A stretch of 64,000 nt of DNA from CAHJXG01 sp965277495 (GCA_965277495.1 OZ255824.1:1798001-1862000), one strand, 5' to 3'. Shown: positions 50,923 to 60,439, counted from the stretch's first letter. The notes: a model not told the origin generated them from the letters alone. A program made the numbers and translations.

Positions 50923-51081
50923 GGCCCGATCTCGTTTAATAAATCGTCTAGCATGTCAGGACATCACTGTTGCAGTTAAAAAACGAACCTGCAAGGGCAC
51001 AATGACTTGCGGGCGAATTTTCAGTTGTAAAGCGAACGTTCCCGCCTTCCAGCAATCGCGGACGGACGGTCCAGCAACCCG

Positions 51082-53118
51082 TCAAGCCGCCCGCATCCAG
51101 TCGCTTCCAGCCAAGAACCAATGCCGGATTTCTGCCGCCGGGCGCGGACGGGCGAACAAGAAACCCTGCACCTGCGTGCAGCCGGCTGCGCGCAGACGTT
51201 CAAGCTGATCCTCCGTCTCCACCCCTTCCGCAGTCGTCGCCATGCCCAGCTCGCGTGCGAGGCCAAGCACCGAGATGACGATGGCCAAGCAGTCCGGACG
51301 GTATGCCATCTCGCGCACGAAGGATTGGTCGATCTTGAGCTTGTCGAACGGGAAGCTGCGGAGATAGCTCAGCGAGGAGTAGCCGGTGCCGAAATCATCG
51401 AGCGCGGTCCGCAAGCCGGTGGCGCGCAACTGGTGCAGGGTCGCCAACACTGCCTCGCTATCGTGCAACAGCGCCGATTCCGTGATCTCGAGTTCCAACC
51501 TGCGCGGTGGCAGGCCGGAATCCGCCAGCGCCCGGCGCACCGCTCCGACCAATCCAGGACTGCGGAACTGCACGGGCGACAGATTGACGGCCACCGTGAC
51601 GCCGTCGGGCCAAGTTGCCGCCTCCTTGCAGGCCTGGGCCACCACCCACTCACCGATCGGGATGATGATGCCGAGCTCCTCGGCAAGGGGGATGAACGCC
51701 GTTGGGGTCACCAGGCCCCGCTCCGGGTGCCGCCACCGCAGCAATGCCTCGAAGCCACAGACATACTGGGTCCGCAGGTCGAACAGCGGCTGGTAGAACA
51801 CCTCGAACTCGCCTCGTGCAAGCGCCTCGCGCAGGTCGAGCTCGAGCGCCCGGCGCGCCTGCATCTGCTCGTTCATGCCGTTTTCGAAAAAGCAAAATGT
51901 GCCGCGCCCGTTTGCCTTGGCCTGATACAGCGCCATGTCTGCGCTCCTCAACAGCACGTCGGCCGAGAACAGGTCGGGGGCGGCAAGGGCAATGCCTACG
52001 CTCGCCCCGACGACGGCGCGGTCGGCGCCGAGATCGTACGGCGCGCTGAGCGCCTCGACGATCCGCTGCGCCAGTTTGCTGGCGGCCTCGGGTTGCCTCG
52101 CGCCACACTGCAGGACCGCGAACTCATCGCCGCCAAGACGCGCTATCGCGTCGCCCTCGCGCACGCAGCCACGCAACCGGGCCGCCATTTCCTTCAGCAG
52201 CGCGTCGCCGGTTGGGTGCCCGAGCATATCGTTCACCTGCTTGAAATGATCCAGGTCGAGGCAGAGCAGGGCAACCCCATCGCCGTATCGCAATCGCCGC
52301 CCAAGCGCCTCGTCGAGCTGTTCGTGGAACCGCAGCCGGTTCGGCAGCCCGGTCAGGACGTCGTGGTGCGCCATGAAGTTGATGCGCGCATTCTTCGAGA
52401 GCAGCTCGTGGTCGCGCACCTCCAGGACCCGGTTCTGCTGCTCGACCTCCTCCCATGCCCTGGCAAGCAGGCGGTTGTGCCAAAGCAGCGCTCCGATCAG
52501 CCCGAACGCGCAAAGGGTAACTGCCCCAAGGTTCGCCGCGAGCAGCCACTGAAGGTGGCTGAGTTGCTGCTGGTCCTTTGCCACGAGCTCGCCGCCGTGA
52601 GTGTTCGCCGCGGCAGCGAGGCGCGACATCGGCGGACCCAGTCCTACCAGCAATCCCAGCAGGCGCCGCAGCCGCTGTGGCGACGCCGGCTCGTCCATGG
52701 CGGCTTGGCCGGCCTGCGCGGCTTGGCGAAAGCGAGCCACGATCGCCCGAAGCTCAGGCGACGTCGCAACGAACTCGGCGATCTCGCCGCCCTCGAACAC
52801 CTGCACGCGGTTGGCGACGATGTCGAGCCAGAGCTGGACGTCGTCATCGCCGACCCCGCTGCCGGGCACCAGGGCGGCGGCGGTCATGCCCTGCAACCTT
52901 GCGACCTCCAGGGCTGCCTGGCTTACGAGCCACGTCAGGTTGTAGCGCGACACCTCGCGCAGTGCCCGCTGCCGCTGCACGATCAACGTCGACGTGTATA
53001 TGGCGCTAAGCGATAGGGCCAAGACCATGCAGAGCAGGCCCAGCTTGACAAGGCGCGCTTGCGTGTTGCGTGGCAAACGGCCCAAGTCTAGGCCACCACG
53101 AGCTTTGCCACCTGCCAC
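51082..53118 (-). CDS. GGDEF-EAL cyclic-di-GMP signalling protein
   Basis: A 678-residue membrane protein with two N-terminal transmembrane segments (~residues 25-45 and ~195-215) flanking a helical periplasmic sensor. Then comes GGDEF with an intact active site (RLGGDEFAVL) and EAL with its metal-binding signature (FEALLRWRHPERG, DDFGTGYSSL, DKLKIDQSFV). It could make and break c-di-GMP; the net activity is unknown. The GTG start overlaps the upstream gene by 31 bases. Internal TTG starts after that overlap are possible. It is likely cotranscribed with the preceding redox-like gene. Confidence 0.9.
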   Translation of the reverse strand: MAGGKARGGLDLGRLPRNTQARLVKLGLLCMVLALSLSAIYTSTLIVQRQRALREVSRYNLTWLVSQAALEVARLQGMTAAALVPGSGVGDDDVQLWLDIVANRVQVFEGGEIAEFVATSPELRAIVARFRQAAQAGQAAMDEPASPQRLRRLLGLLVGLGPPMSRLAAAANTHGGELVAKDQQQLSHLQWLLAANLGAVTLCAFGLIGALLWHNRLLARAWEEVEQQNRVLEVRDHELLSKNARINFMAHHDVLTGLPNRLRFHEQLDEALGRRLRYGDGVALLCLDLDHFKQVNDMLGHPTGDALLKEMAARLRGCVREGDAIARLGGDEFAVLQCGARQPEAASKLAQRIVEALSAPYDLGADRAVVGASVGIALAAPDLFSADVLLRSADMALYQAKANGRGTFCFFENGMNEQMQARRALELDLREALARGEFEVFYQPLFDLRTQYVCGFEALLRWRHPERGLVTPTAFIPLAEELGIIIPIGEWVVAQACKEAATWPDGVTVAVNLSPVQFRSPGLVGAVRRALADSGLPPRRLELEITESALLHDSEAVLATLHQLRATGLRTALDDFGTGYSSLSYLRSFPFDKLKIDQSFVREMAYRPDCLAIVISVLGLARELGMATTAEGVETEDQLERLRAAGCTQVQGFLFARPRPAAEIRHWFLAGSDWMRAA

Positions 53119-53615
53119 GCCGAGCGGCTGTAGTATTTCTGGGCTTTTAGCTTAGGGGAGCTGTCATAGGGATAGACGATGAACAGCGGCCCCTTGTCGC
53201 GCACCGGCATGTAAACCCCATCGCGTTTCAGGGCGAGGATCACGCCAAAACGGCTGAAATCGCTGATTGGGATATCGGTCGAGAAGTCGTTCAGGGCGGT
53301 TGCCGTGACGCTCTCCCCCGTTGCGCCGACATAGCGCATCAGGGCGTCCATCCTCACTCCCTCGAACCGGACGACGCCGTCGTACCACGGCGTCGCGGTT
53401 TCGATCGCGCTTGAGCCTATTGCTTCGAGCATGGGGAGGTCGAAGATCGCGGTGTCGCCGTCATTGGTATTCGTGATCCTGCCGGAGACCGTCAGGATCT
53501 TTTTCGCCGCAGGCACGGGCAGGGCAGCGGCGGCCGGGCCGGCAAGGGCCAAGCCGGCAAGCCCGGCGCCAAGCGCAATGGCCGATCGCCGGCCTATAAG
53601 GATGGTCACGCGCAA
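53088..53615 (-). CDS. Secreted molybdopterin-oxidoreductase-fold-like protein
   Basis: A 175-residue protein with a signal peptide (GRRSAIALGAGLAGLALAG, possibly Tat). The body resembles the sulfite-oxidase/YedY molybdopterin fold in part: FDLPMLEAIGSS, WYDGVVRFEGVRMDALM, then KGPLFIVYPYD. The Mo-ligand Cys is not visible, so it is probably a catalytically inert, sensor-like relative. It precedes and overlaps a GGDEF-EAL gene, suggesting it feeds a periplasmic signal to it; that is inference. Confidence 0.65.
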   Translation of the reverse strand: MRVTILIGRRSAIALGAGLAGLALAGPAAAALPVPAAKKILTVSGRITNTNDGDTAIFDLPMLEAIGSSAIETATPWYDGVVRFEGVRMDALMRYVGATGESVTATALNDFSTDIPISDFSRFGVILALKRDGVYMPVRDKGPLFIVYPYDSSPKLKAQKYYSRSAWQVAKLVVA

Positions 53616-54175
53616 GCCTCCCCGGAGACGGTTTCGAGGGGGTCCGGGCTCGAGGCATCGAGGCGCTCGGGCACCGTCTCGCTATAACTGGCCGAGTTGC
53701 CGCTGTGTTCGCTGATCTCGACCTGCTCCAGCCGGACGCGCCCGCCCGTCTGATCGCCGATGAATTGCGTGACATGGCCGAAAACGAACTGGGCCAACGC
53801 CTCGCATCCCACGGCCGGAAGCACGCGGAGGGCAATCAGGCCGCGCTTGTCCAGGCGCTCGAACTCCTGCAGCTCCGGGTCGTCCGCCGCGACGAGCAGG
53901 GTGTGGTCGAACATCTCATGCAGCCAGGCTTTGATCGGCTTGAGGCCGCCGAAGTCGAAGCACCAGTTGCGCTCGTCGAGTTCGTCGGTGACAAAGACGA
54001 GCTTGAATGCAAGGGCATACCCATGCACGAGGCGGCAATGCGAATGGGTCGCCCGCCATTGGCGAAAGGCGCAGGAGAGCCCTTCGTCATGACCGTAGGA
54101 TTTCGTTGCGCGGAATAATTTGCGCCTTGTCCCAGCGAGCCGGGAAAGGCCTCGTGGCAGTTGGTCAAGCGGCAT
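53606..54175 (-). CDS. 6-pyruvoyl-tetrahydropterin synthase/QueD-family protein
   Basis: A 189-residue member of the PTPS/QueD family. HSHCRLVHGYALAFKLVF carries the zinc His residues, with NWCFDFGGLKPIKAWLHEMFDHT following, the typical FDFG motif and the catalytic DH. The 31-base distance from FolE on the same strand suggests both act on dihydroneopterin triphosphate. Products could be 6-carboxytetrahydropterin (queuosine) or a tetrahydropterin cofactor. It overlaps the next gene by 10 bases. Confidence 0.85.
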   Translation of the reverse strand: MPLDQLPRGLSRLAGTRRKLFRATKSYGHDEGLSCAFRQWRATHSHCRLVHGYALAFKLVFVTDELDERNWCFDFGGLKPIKAWLHEMFDHTLLVAADDPELQEFERLDKRGLIALRVLPAVGCEALAQFVFGHVTQFIGDQTGGRVRLEQVEISEHSGNSASYSETVPERLDASSPDPLETVSGEACA

Positions 54176-54206
54176 GGCACGCTCCGATCTGCTGTAAACG
54201 CTTCGG

Positions 54207-54875
54207 TTACAGGCCGCGTTCGAGGCCGATGCACTCCTGCAGGAACTCCTGCTTCAGCAGCGGATCGCTCGCCATCTCGCCAAAATAGGACGCGGTGACC
54301 ATCCGGCTCTTGTGGCTGGCCCGCACGCCGCGATGCGTCTTGCACATGTGCACGGCGCTGACGCGCACGGCTAAGCCGCGCGGCATGGTATGGGCGACGA
54401 TGTACTGCCCGATCTGCTTCACCAGTTCTTCCTGGATTTGCAGGCGGGACGCGAAATGGTCGACGATCCGGTCGTATTTCGACAGGCCGATGATCTTGCC
54501 GGACGCGGAGGGGAGCACGCCGATATACGCCTGGCCGTAGATCGGCATAAGGTGGTGGGCGCAGGTGGAGCGCACCTCGATCGGGCCTGTGACCAGAAGC
54601 TGGTCGTACTCCTGCGCGTTCTCGAAGTCGGTGATCTCTGGCGGCGCCGAGTAACGGCCTTTCATAGTCTCCGTGACCAGCATCTTGGCAACCCGCTGGG
54701 CGGTGCCCCTCGTGTTGTGGTCGTTGGAGTGGTCGATCTGCAGGACGTCGAAGAGTTCCTCCAGTTTGCACATGGCCGAACTGATCATCGCTGCTTGCTC
54801 TGGTGTCGTCAGAACATGGTCGAGCGCCTCGTTCGACCGCCGGCCTGCACGAAGCCGATGGATGCTGACGCTCAT
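54207..54875 (-). CDS. folE: GTP cyclohydrolase I
   Basis: A 222-residue FolE. RSTCAHHLMPIYGQAYIG and VHMCKTHRGVR carry the zinc Cys/His ligands, with ETMKGRY and LSKYDRIVDHFASRLQIQEELVKQI as the family core. It converts GTP to 7,8-dihydroneopterin triphosphate, the entry to folate, queuosine and tetrahydropterin. Here it heads a minus-strand unit with a PTPS-like gene. The start MSVSIHRLR was chosen over an upstream ATG at 54911; AAAAGGA lies upstream of it. Confidence 0.95.
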   Translation of the reverse strand: MSVSIHRLRAGRRSNEALDHVLTTPEQAAMISSAMCKLEELFDVLQIDHSNDHNTRGTAQRVAKMLVTETMKGRYSAPPEITDFENAQEYDQLLVTGPIEVRSTCAHHLMPIYGQAYIGVLPSASGKIIGLSKYDRIVDHFASRLQIQEELVKQIGQYIVAHTMPRGLAVRVSAVHMCKTHRGVRASHKSRMVTASYFGEMASDPLLKQEFLQECIGLERGL

Positions 54876-55248
54876 AAGGCGGTGTCCTTTTAAGGAGGGT
54901 GAAGGCGGCAAAACATGAAACGGGCATAGGCTGGGGCCGGCCGTGTGTTATCAATTCGCTTCACGATGCCTATCGCGCAATACGGCAGGCATTGCCGATT
55001 TAAATTCGCGGCAGTATGCTTACCACTGGTTACAAAGATTGTTCAATTACCTAGAACAAATTCTAACATAGCAACAGCATGTGCATCACAGCCGAGTATT
55101 TCTGGGAGTTTACTATAAGTGCGCGGCATGCACGGACAGCAAGCGTATTCTTTATGCCGCCTGAGCCTCTCCGCGCCGTCAACCGACTCGACCGCCGGCG
55201 CCAAAACGCCAAGATTCGCAGCGTCCAATCACCCTCGAAGGACGGAAC
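54876..55248. other. Divergent intergenic region, folE / VOC dioxygenase
   Basis: 373 bases without a gene. The central ~150 bases are far A/T-richer than the flanks and must hold the folE promoter and possibly that of the VOC gene. A short palindrome TAGAA-CAAA-TTCTA lies at 55052-55065. No riboswitch-like fold was recognised by eye. Confidence 0.45.
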
Positions 55249-56205
55249 ATGCAGCTCCACGGTATCCACCACTTGACGGCCGTCACCGCCGACGCGAGCG
55301 GCAACCACGCCTTCTACACCAGCGTGCTCGGGATGCGGCTGGTCAAGAAGACCGTCAACCAGGACGACACCAGCGCCTACCACCTGTTCTACGCGGACGG
55401 CGCGGCCAGCCCCGGCAGCGATCTCACCTTCTTCGACTGGCCCGTGCAGCCGGAGCGGCGCGGCGGCAACTCGATCGTGCGCACGGCGCTCCGGGTGGCG
55501 GGACAGGCTGCGCTCGATCATTGGGCCGCGCGGCTCGACGAAGCGGGCGTGCCGCATGGTGAAATCCGCGATGAGGATGGCCGGCTTCAGCTCGATTTCG
55601 AGGACCCCGAGGGGCAGCGCCTGGCCTTGGTGGACGACGGCGGGGCCGGGCCGTCGCATCCTTGGGCGTGCAGCACGGTGCCCGAGGCGCTGCAAATCCG
55701 CGGCCTTGGGCCGATCACCATCAGCGTGCCCGACCTCGCGCCGTCTGCACGCTTCCTCACGGAGGTGATGGCGATGCGGCGGTCCCGGAGCTTCGCCGCG
55801 CAGGGTGCGCCGAGCGCAACGGTCCATGTCTTTGAGATGGGTGAGGGCGGTCCCGCCGCCGAACTCCACGTCCGCGTCGAGCCGGACCTGGCGCCGTCGC
55901 ACCCTGGAGCGGGCAGCGTCCACCATGTCGCCTTCCGGGTGCGCGACGACGAGTATGCCCCTTGGGTCGAACGCCTGCGGCAACTGCGCATCCCGTCGAG
56001 CGGCCCGGTAGACCGATTTTACTTCCGCAGCCTCTATACGCGGGAGCCGAACGGCATCCTGTATGAGATCGCGACGGACGGACCGGGCTTTGCCATGGAC
56101 GAGCCGATGGAGACCCTGGGCGAACGCCTGTCGCTCCCGCCGTTCCTGGAGCCGCAACGGGACGCCATCGAGGCCAAGCTGAAGCCGCTTTCGACCGCAT
56201 CGTGA
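55249..56205 (+). CDS. VOC-family ring-cleaving dioxygenase (LinE/CatE-like)
   Basis: A 318-residue protein with two VOC domains. It starts MQLHGIHHLTAVTADASGNH with the first metal His, continues through VHHVAFRVRDDE for the second, and has RSLYTREPNGILYEIATDGPGF with the metal Glu. It resembles ring-cleaving dioxygenases of the MhqO/YkcA type, associated with quinone or hydroquinone detoxification. It is convergent with the HPP gene. Confidence 0.88.
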   Translation: MQLHGIHHLTAVTADASGNHAFYTSVLGMRLVKKTVNQDDTSAYHLFYADGAASPGSDLTFFDWPVQPERRGGNSIVRTALRVAGQAALDHWAARLDEAGVPHGEIRDEDGRLQLDFEDPEGQRLALVDDGGAGPSHPWACSTVPEALQIRGLGPITISVPDLAPSARFLTEVMAMRRSRSFAAQGAPSATVHVFEMGEGGPAAELHVRVEPDLAPSHPGAGSVHHVAFRVRDDEYAPWVERLRQLRIPSSGPVDRFYFRSLYTREPNGILYEIATDGPGFAMDEPMETLGERLSLPPFLEPQRDAIEAKLKPLSTAS

Positions 56206-56236
56206 CCCGGCGGCGGCAAGGCTTGGTGCGGGTCTG

Positions 56237-56836
56237 CTACGAGCCGGAGTACCCCTGTTTCGCAGCAAGACCGGGTTCTTGCATGGCCCGCATCAGCCAC
56301 GGACGCGCCAGCCGCTCCAGGACCGTCGTCAGCACGACCCCGGCGGCGATTACCGCGACGGCGTGCCACTCCGGGTCGATTGCGCCCAGGGTGATCAGCA
56401 GGGCGGTCGAGGTCGCCGGAGCGTGCTGCGCCTTGAGCGGGATTTGGGCGACGATGGTCAGGCCGACGGCCAAGGCGCTGGCCAGCTCACGCTGCCATGT
56501 CAGGATGCCGCTGACGACCGGCGGCGGCGTATGCGTGGCGCCGGTCAGCACCATCGCCAGCACCGCCGCAGCGATGCCGGCCGCGTGCCCAACCAGCGTG
56601 TTCCAGGGCCGCGCCGCCTTGGAATGGGGCTCGTGCACCTGGATGAACACGGTGGGCCCGAGGCTGGGGAACAGCAGAGGCTCGCCTGCCGCCAGCGCGA
56701 GCACGCCGACCACCAGCATCAGCACGAAGCCGAACAGCGCCGGGACACAGGCCTGGCGCATCAGGACGGCACGGCGAGGGTTTGCGGCTTCATGGCCGCC
56801 GTGCGCGGGTCCATGCGGCCCATACTCCGCGCGCAA
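56237..56836 (-). CDS. HPP-family membrane protein
   Basis: A 199-residue integral membrane protein with the HPP domain: LFPSLGPTVFIQVHEPHSKAARPWNTLVGH, with the HPP-like motif in the first loop, followed by more transmembrane helices. Members are linked to nitrite transport in plastids and cyanobacteria; bacterial roles are mostly unknown. The start is uncertain: TTG at 56836 gives a 25-residue polar leader, while ATG at 56761 begins right before the first helix. Confidence 0.8.
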   Translation of the reverse strand: MRAEYGPHGPAHGGHEAANPRRAVLMRQACVPALFGFVLMLVVGVLALAAGEPLLFPSLGPTVFIQVHEPHSKAARPWNTLVGHAAGIAAAVLAMVLTGATHTPPPVVSGILTWQRELASALAVGLTIVAQIPLKAQHAPATSTALLITLGAIDPEWHAVAVIAAGVVLTTVLERLARPWLMRAMQEPGLAAKQGYSGS

Positions 56837-57029
56837 TGCATTGCCGTTTCAAGCTTGTCCCACGCTCCCATTGAAAGACTCAGGCGCATCCAATCCTCTT
56901 TTGCCCAGCACACTAAAAGCCGATAAGAGCGCAAGCATATCCGTCGCGCTAACGTCACGCGGATAGGATAGTTTTATCCTGCCTGCGGCTGCCGCCCGGC
57001 CGCCTTCCCTTCCCGCAAAGACCGACCGC

Positions 57030-57686
57030 ATGGAGAGTTCCTTGACCCGATCCGCCGCGATGCTTCTCGCCCTGTTGTTCGCGACGGGCGCCTCCGCGCC
57101 GTCCAACCCTGGCCTGGACGCCGCGGCGCGCAACTACCCGCCGCTCGTTCTGGGCGGCAACGTCCGGGCCACGAATGGCGCCCCGCCCTACGCCCGCCCC
57201 TGCCCGGACGCCGGCGCCCGCGTGGAACAGCGCGGCGGCCCGGCGTTCGAATACCTCGGCGCCAGCCCGGCCAATCCCGGCCTCTGCCGCATGCGCGTCG
57301 GCGCCGATGTCGTCGAGGGCTGGTATGCCATCTGGCTCACCAATTGGCCCGGTGTGGAGGATGCCGTTCCGGCATTGCGGCGCGTGATCCAGGGGCGCAC
57401 CGGGACCGTCGCCGGTTTCGACGTGCGCATGGCGCCGGGCTCTCAATGGCACGACCTGGTCCGCAACGAGGGCATCGAGGACATCAACCTGCTCGGCACG
57501 GTCTATCACGCGCTCAAGATCTCGCATTACCGGGAGGGCTTCGACGGCAATACCTATCGCTCGGTCTCGACGGTGTGGAAGGACATCTCGACCGGCATCA
57601 TCCTCTATGCGACCTACGACCATATTGCGGGCCGGCCCGAACTGGATGACCCGCTGATCCCGACTGCGATCCACCCGGCGCCCTAG
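57030..57686 (+). CDS. Secreted hypothetical protein
   Basis: A 218-residue protein with a signal peptide ending near ASAPS (residue 24). The mature part has a Cys pair (RPCPDAG and GLCRMRVG) and the sequence DVVEGWYAIWLTNWPGVEDA; no known family recognised. It stands alone between a divergent HPP gene and repeat copy 3, whose first three bases form its TAG stop. Confidence 0.65.
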   Translation: MESSLTRSAAMLLALLFATGASAPSNPGLDAAARNYPPLVLGGNVRATNGAPPYARPCPDAGARVEQRGGPAFEYLGASPANPGLCRMRVGADVVEGWYAIWLTNWPGVEDAVPALRRVIQGRTGTVAGFDVRMAPGSQWHDLVRNEGIEDINLLGTVYHALKISHYREGFDGNTYRSVSTVWKDISTGIILYATYDHIAGRPELDDPLIPTAIHPAP

Positions 57687-57793
57687 TGGTCCGATCCTAA
57701 CGCTTGGTTCCCAAGCGTTAGGTGAATCGGTCCACCAAACAAAGCCTAGTGGCGAAAATCGGACGGACCCTTCCGTCTGATTTTCACCACTAG
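57684..57793 (+). repeat. Two-hairpin dispersed repeat, copy 3
   Basis: 110 nt. The first module has a different inner stem (CCTAACGCTTGG against CCAAGCGTTAGG) and a covarying outer stem CCGAT/ATCGG where copies 1 and 2 have CTGAT/ATCAG. The linker CCACCAAACAAAG is unchanged. The second hairpin (57746-57793) is nearly identical to that of copy 2. It begins at the upstream gene's stop and ends CACTAG, 22 bases from the convergent decarboxylase gene. Confidence 0.85.
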
Positions 57794-57814
57794 GCGGCCC
57801 GCTGCTGCGCCGGG

Positions 57815-60022
57815 TTAGAATCCAAGCTCATCGAGCGCCCGGTGCGCCGCGCGCCGCAGCGCCTGCTCGATGACAACAAGGAAATCGCCGCCGTTCGTCT
57901 CGGTGGTCCACGGGTCCATGGTGGTCGAGATCAGGAAATCGACGCCAAGCTCCCCTGCCGGCCGCACCCCCATGCGCTCGGAAAAAGCGTCGACGAAGCG
58001 GCGGCCATAAACCGCCGAGTCGAAGCGCGAGCTGGTGAGGATCAGGTCGAGGCCGTCGAAGTCCGCCCGCGGCTCGATCATGCTGCACAAGGCGAACACC
58101 CGCCCGTTGAACAGGTTCGCCCGCGCGAGATCGGTGTTCAGCCCTGCCTCGGTGTAGAAATTCAGCGCAAAGGCGAGGATGACTTGGTCCGAGCCGAGCT
58201 GGCTGAACAGCTCCCGGGCCGCCGCGTCGTCCTGCAGCAGTTCGCTGAGCACCGGGTTGTCCAGGTCGACGAACTGCCGGATCATGGCGCGTTCGGCCGC
58301 AAGCTCCTCCGCCCGGCCGTGCGCCCGCTCCGCCGGGGTCCGGTTGAACAGCGTTATGGCGAAACGCGGGTCCTCCAGCGTGCGCAGCCGTGCGAACATC
58401 CGCTTCGACGTCCAGATGCACTGGCCCAGTATCCGCCCATAGCCGCTGCGGTCCGGACGGATCACCCGGTGCGCCAGCCACACCGCCGCCGCGGACGCGC
58501 CGGGCTTGCTGCCCTCTATGCCATAGACGCCGACCGTCGGCTCCGCCTGGCTATGGAACACCACCGGCGCGCGCAGGGAGATCGCGTCCCGGATCGCCGC
58601 GTTGCGATAGCACAGCGCGCCGGCGGGATAGGGGATGTAGCCGCCCTTATGCGGATCGACCGTGATGCTGTCGGCTTGCCCGAGCGCCGCATACTGCGCC
58701 TGCACATACGCGCTCATCGCCTGGGTCGGTATCTGCTTGCGGCAGTCCGGCTCGCGCTCATCCCGCAGCATGGCGCGGAAATAGCCGCCCCAGGCCGCGT
58801 CCGCGTGCACGGCGAAGTTGAAGCCCTGCGCCCGATACCGCTCGCGCAGAGCCAGCAGCCCGGCCAATGGATCGACCGCGCTTTCTTCCGTGCTGCCGAT
58901 CACCGCGACGACCATCAACAGCGGCATGCGCCGGCGCAGCAGGATGCTCAGCGTCGCCTCGACATGCTCCAAATCGAGGCGTGCGTCCTGGTCCACCCGC
59001 TGCACCAGCAGGGCGTTCTGCCCCATGCCCAGCAGGGTCGCCGCCTTGGGCCAGGAATAATGCCCGGTCGCCGGCGCCAGGAACACCGGCGGCTCCTGCA
59101 CGTCCGGCATGAAGTTGCGGTAGAAGCCCATCAGGCCCGTGTTCTGCACCGCATACGGCGCCAGTGCCTGCGTCAGCGCCTCGGGCGTGATCCCCAGGGC
59201 CGCAACCGCCCCCGGCAGCCCGGCCACCACGTCGATGTCGAGGTTCAGCAGCGTCCAGGTATCGAGCTCCAGCAGCCGGGCCGTGCCGCCGCCCCAGATC
59301 GGCACCTCGAGCCGCCGCGCCGCCGCCAGCGCCGGGGCGCCCTGGATCGCCGCCCGCAGCCCAACCGCGGCGAACTTCAGGTTACGCGCCGCCCAGAGCG
59401 CCTCGATGTTCGCGACCGTGCCGCCGCTGGTGATGTGACCCCATGGCGCCGCCTGGCCCGGCGCCGGCGCCTGCCCGTCCGGCGGCACGCTGTAGCCGAG
59501 CATCCGGCACAGGTCGTTCCCGGCCTCGATTTCGAGCCGCGTGGTGACCGGGGACGCCTCCGCCGCGACGTTGTTCTGGTTATACAGCAACGCCGCGAAC
59601 AACCCGACCGTCGCCGGCATGGCCTGGTCCCACAGCATGTGGCCCTGGTAGCGCATGCTGGCGAACGGCGCGGACATACGCAGCTTTTCCAGCAGCTTGG
59701 CCGTCTCGGTCCGCAGCCGGTCCACGCCTAACTGGAACTCGGGCGAGCGTCGCAGCGCGGTGGTGATGTGGGTCGGATCCTCCGGATGGAACGCCCGGCG
59801 GAACGCGGCGTGGCTGTCCAACGCCTGGTTGATCAGCTCGCGCAATAAATCCAGGTTCTCCGCTTGCGGGCCGAGGAACCACGCCTCGGGAATGCCCGCG
59901 CCGGCGCCTTCGAGCCCGAGCGGCGCACGCAGCTCCCGGTCCCACGCCGCCCGCGCCTCCTCCCGGCGCTTGGCGAGCGGCAGCAGGGTTTCGGCGGCAG
60001 GCTGCTGCAGCGGAAGGGTCAA
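57815..60022 (-). CDS. PLP-dependent decarboxylase (glutamate/tyrosine decarboxylase family)
   Basis: A 735-residue group II decarboxylase. HADAAWGGYF gives the cofactor-binding Asp/Ala; DPHKGGYIPYPAG holds the PLP lysine K459. It is longer than bacterial glutamate decarboxylases and resembles large bacterial tyrosine/aromatic amino-acid decarboxylases. It would produce an amine and CO2, which can aid acid tolerance, but no antiporter is adjacent. The start is TTG with AGGAG upstream; no ATG fits. Confidence 0.9.
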   Translation of the reverse strand: MTLPLQQPAAETLLPLAKRREEARAAWDRELRAPLGLEGAGAGIPEAWFLGPQAENLDLLRELINQALDSHAAFRRAFHPEDPTHITTALRRSPEFQLGVDRLRTETAKLLEKLRMSAPFASMRYQGHMLWDQAMPATVGLFAALLYNQNNVAAEASPVTTRLEIEAGNDLCRMLGYSVPPDGQAPAPGQAAPWGHITSGGTVANIEALWAARNLKFAAVGLRAAIQGAPALAAARRLEVPIWGGGTARLLELDTWTLLNLDIDVVAGLPGAVAALGITPEALTQALAPYAVQNTGLMGFYRNFMPDVQEPPVFLAPATGHYSWPKAATLLGMGQNALLVQRVDQDARLDLEHVEATLSILLRRRMPLLMVVAVIGSTEESAVDPLAGLLALRERYRAQGFNFAVHADAAWGGYFRAMLRDEREPDCRKQIPTQAMSAYVQAQYAALGQADSITVDPHKGGYIPYPAGALCYRNAAIRDAISLRAPVVFHSQAEPTVGVYGIEGSKPGASAAAVWLAHRVIRPDRSGYGRILGQCIWTSKRMFARLRTLEDPRFAITLFNRTPAERAHGRAEELAAERAMIRQFVDLDNPVLSELLQDDAAARELFSQLGSDQVILAFALNFYTEAGLNTDLARANLFNGRVFALCSMIEPRADFDGLDLILTSSRFDSAVYGRRFVDAFSERMGVRPAGELGVDFLISTTMDPWTTETNGGDFLVVIEQALRRAAHRALDELGF

Positions 60023-60097
60023 ATCTGTCGCTCCTGGAAGGACGATGGTGGCCGCGGCGGGATGCTCACCCGTGGCGGTCCGGCCTGGTGCAAGCGC

Positions 60098-60439
60098 CTA
60101 TGGCCGGGTTGCTCGACCAGCTCCACCCAATTGCGGCAAAGCAGGCGGGGCGGTCGTTGGCGGCGGGCAGCTCAGCCAATGGATTTCGCGCGCGCACAGG
60201 AAAACCGAGGCGTTGTTGAGGCCAGTTATGAGGCCGCCCACGCCGCCAAGCACCGCAAAGAAGGTCACGATGCCGGTGATGATCTTCTGGAACCGGGTCA
60301 GGTCGAGCGACCTGCGGACCTCGATGCGCCGCCCGTCCCAGAACAGTTGGTCATCCTGGTTGATGCCGAGCCGCCCAAGGTCCTCGAGGCCGACGGGTTC
60401 GACGCCTTTGGGCCAATTGGCCGCGGGCTGCCCGCTCAT
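60098..60439 (-). CDS. Small membrane protein
   Basis: A 113-residue protein with a polar N-terminus (GINQDDQLFWDGRRIEV), one clear transmembrane helix (FQKIITGIVTFFAVLGGVGG, then LITGL) and a Pro-rich tail. No family recognised. Its ATG overlaps the stop of a 53-residue gene (ATGA), so it is the last of three coupled small genes. Confidence 0.65.
   Translation of the reverse strand: MSGQPAANWPKGVEPVGLEDLGRLGINQDDQLFWDGRRIEVRRSLDLTRFQKIITGIVTFFAVLGGVGGLITGLNNASVFLCAREIHWLSCPPPTTAPPALPQLGGAGRATRP

Noticed and set aside
51121..53016. A 631-codon open frame antisense to the GGDEF-EAL gene
   Set aside because: Shadow frame; the sense strand has complete GGDEF and EAL motifs.
57842..59731. A 629-codon frame antisense to the PLP decarboxylase
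   Set aside because: Arg/Gln/His-rich translation without motifs; the sense strand carries the PLP lysine and cofactor-binding motifs.
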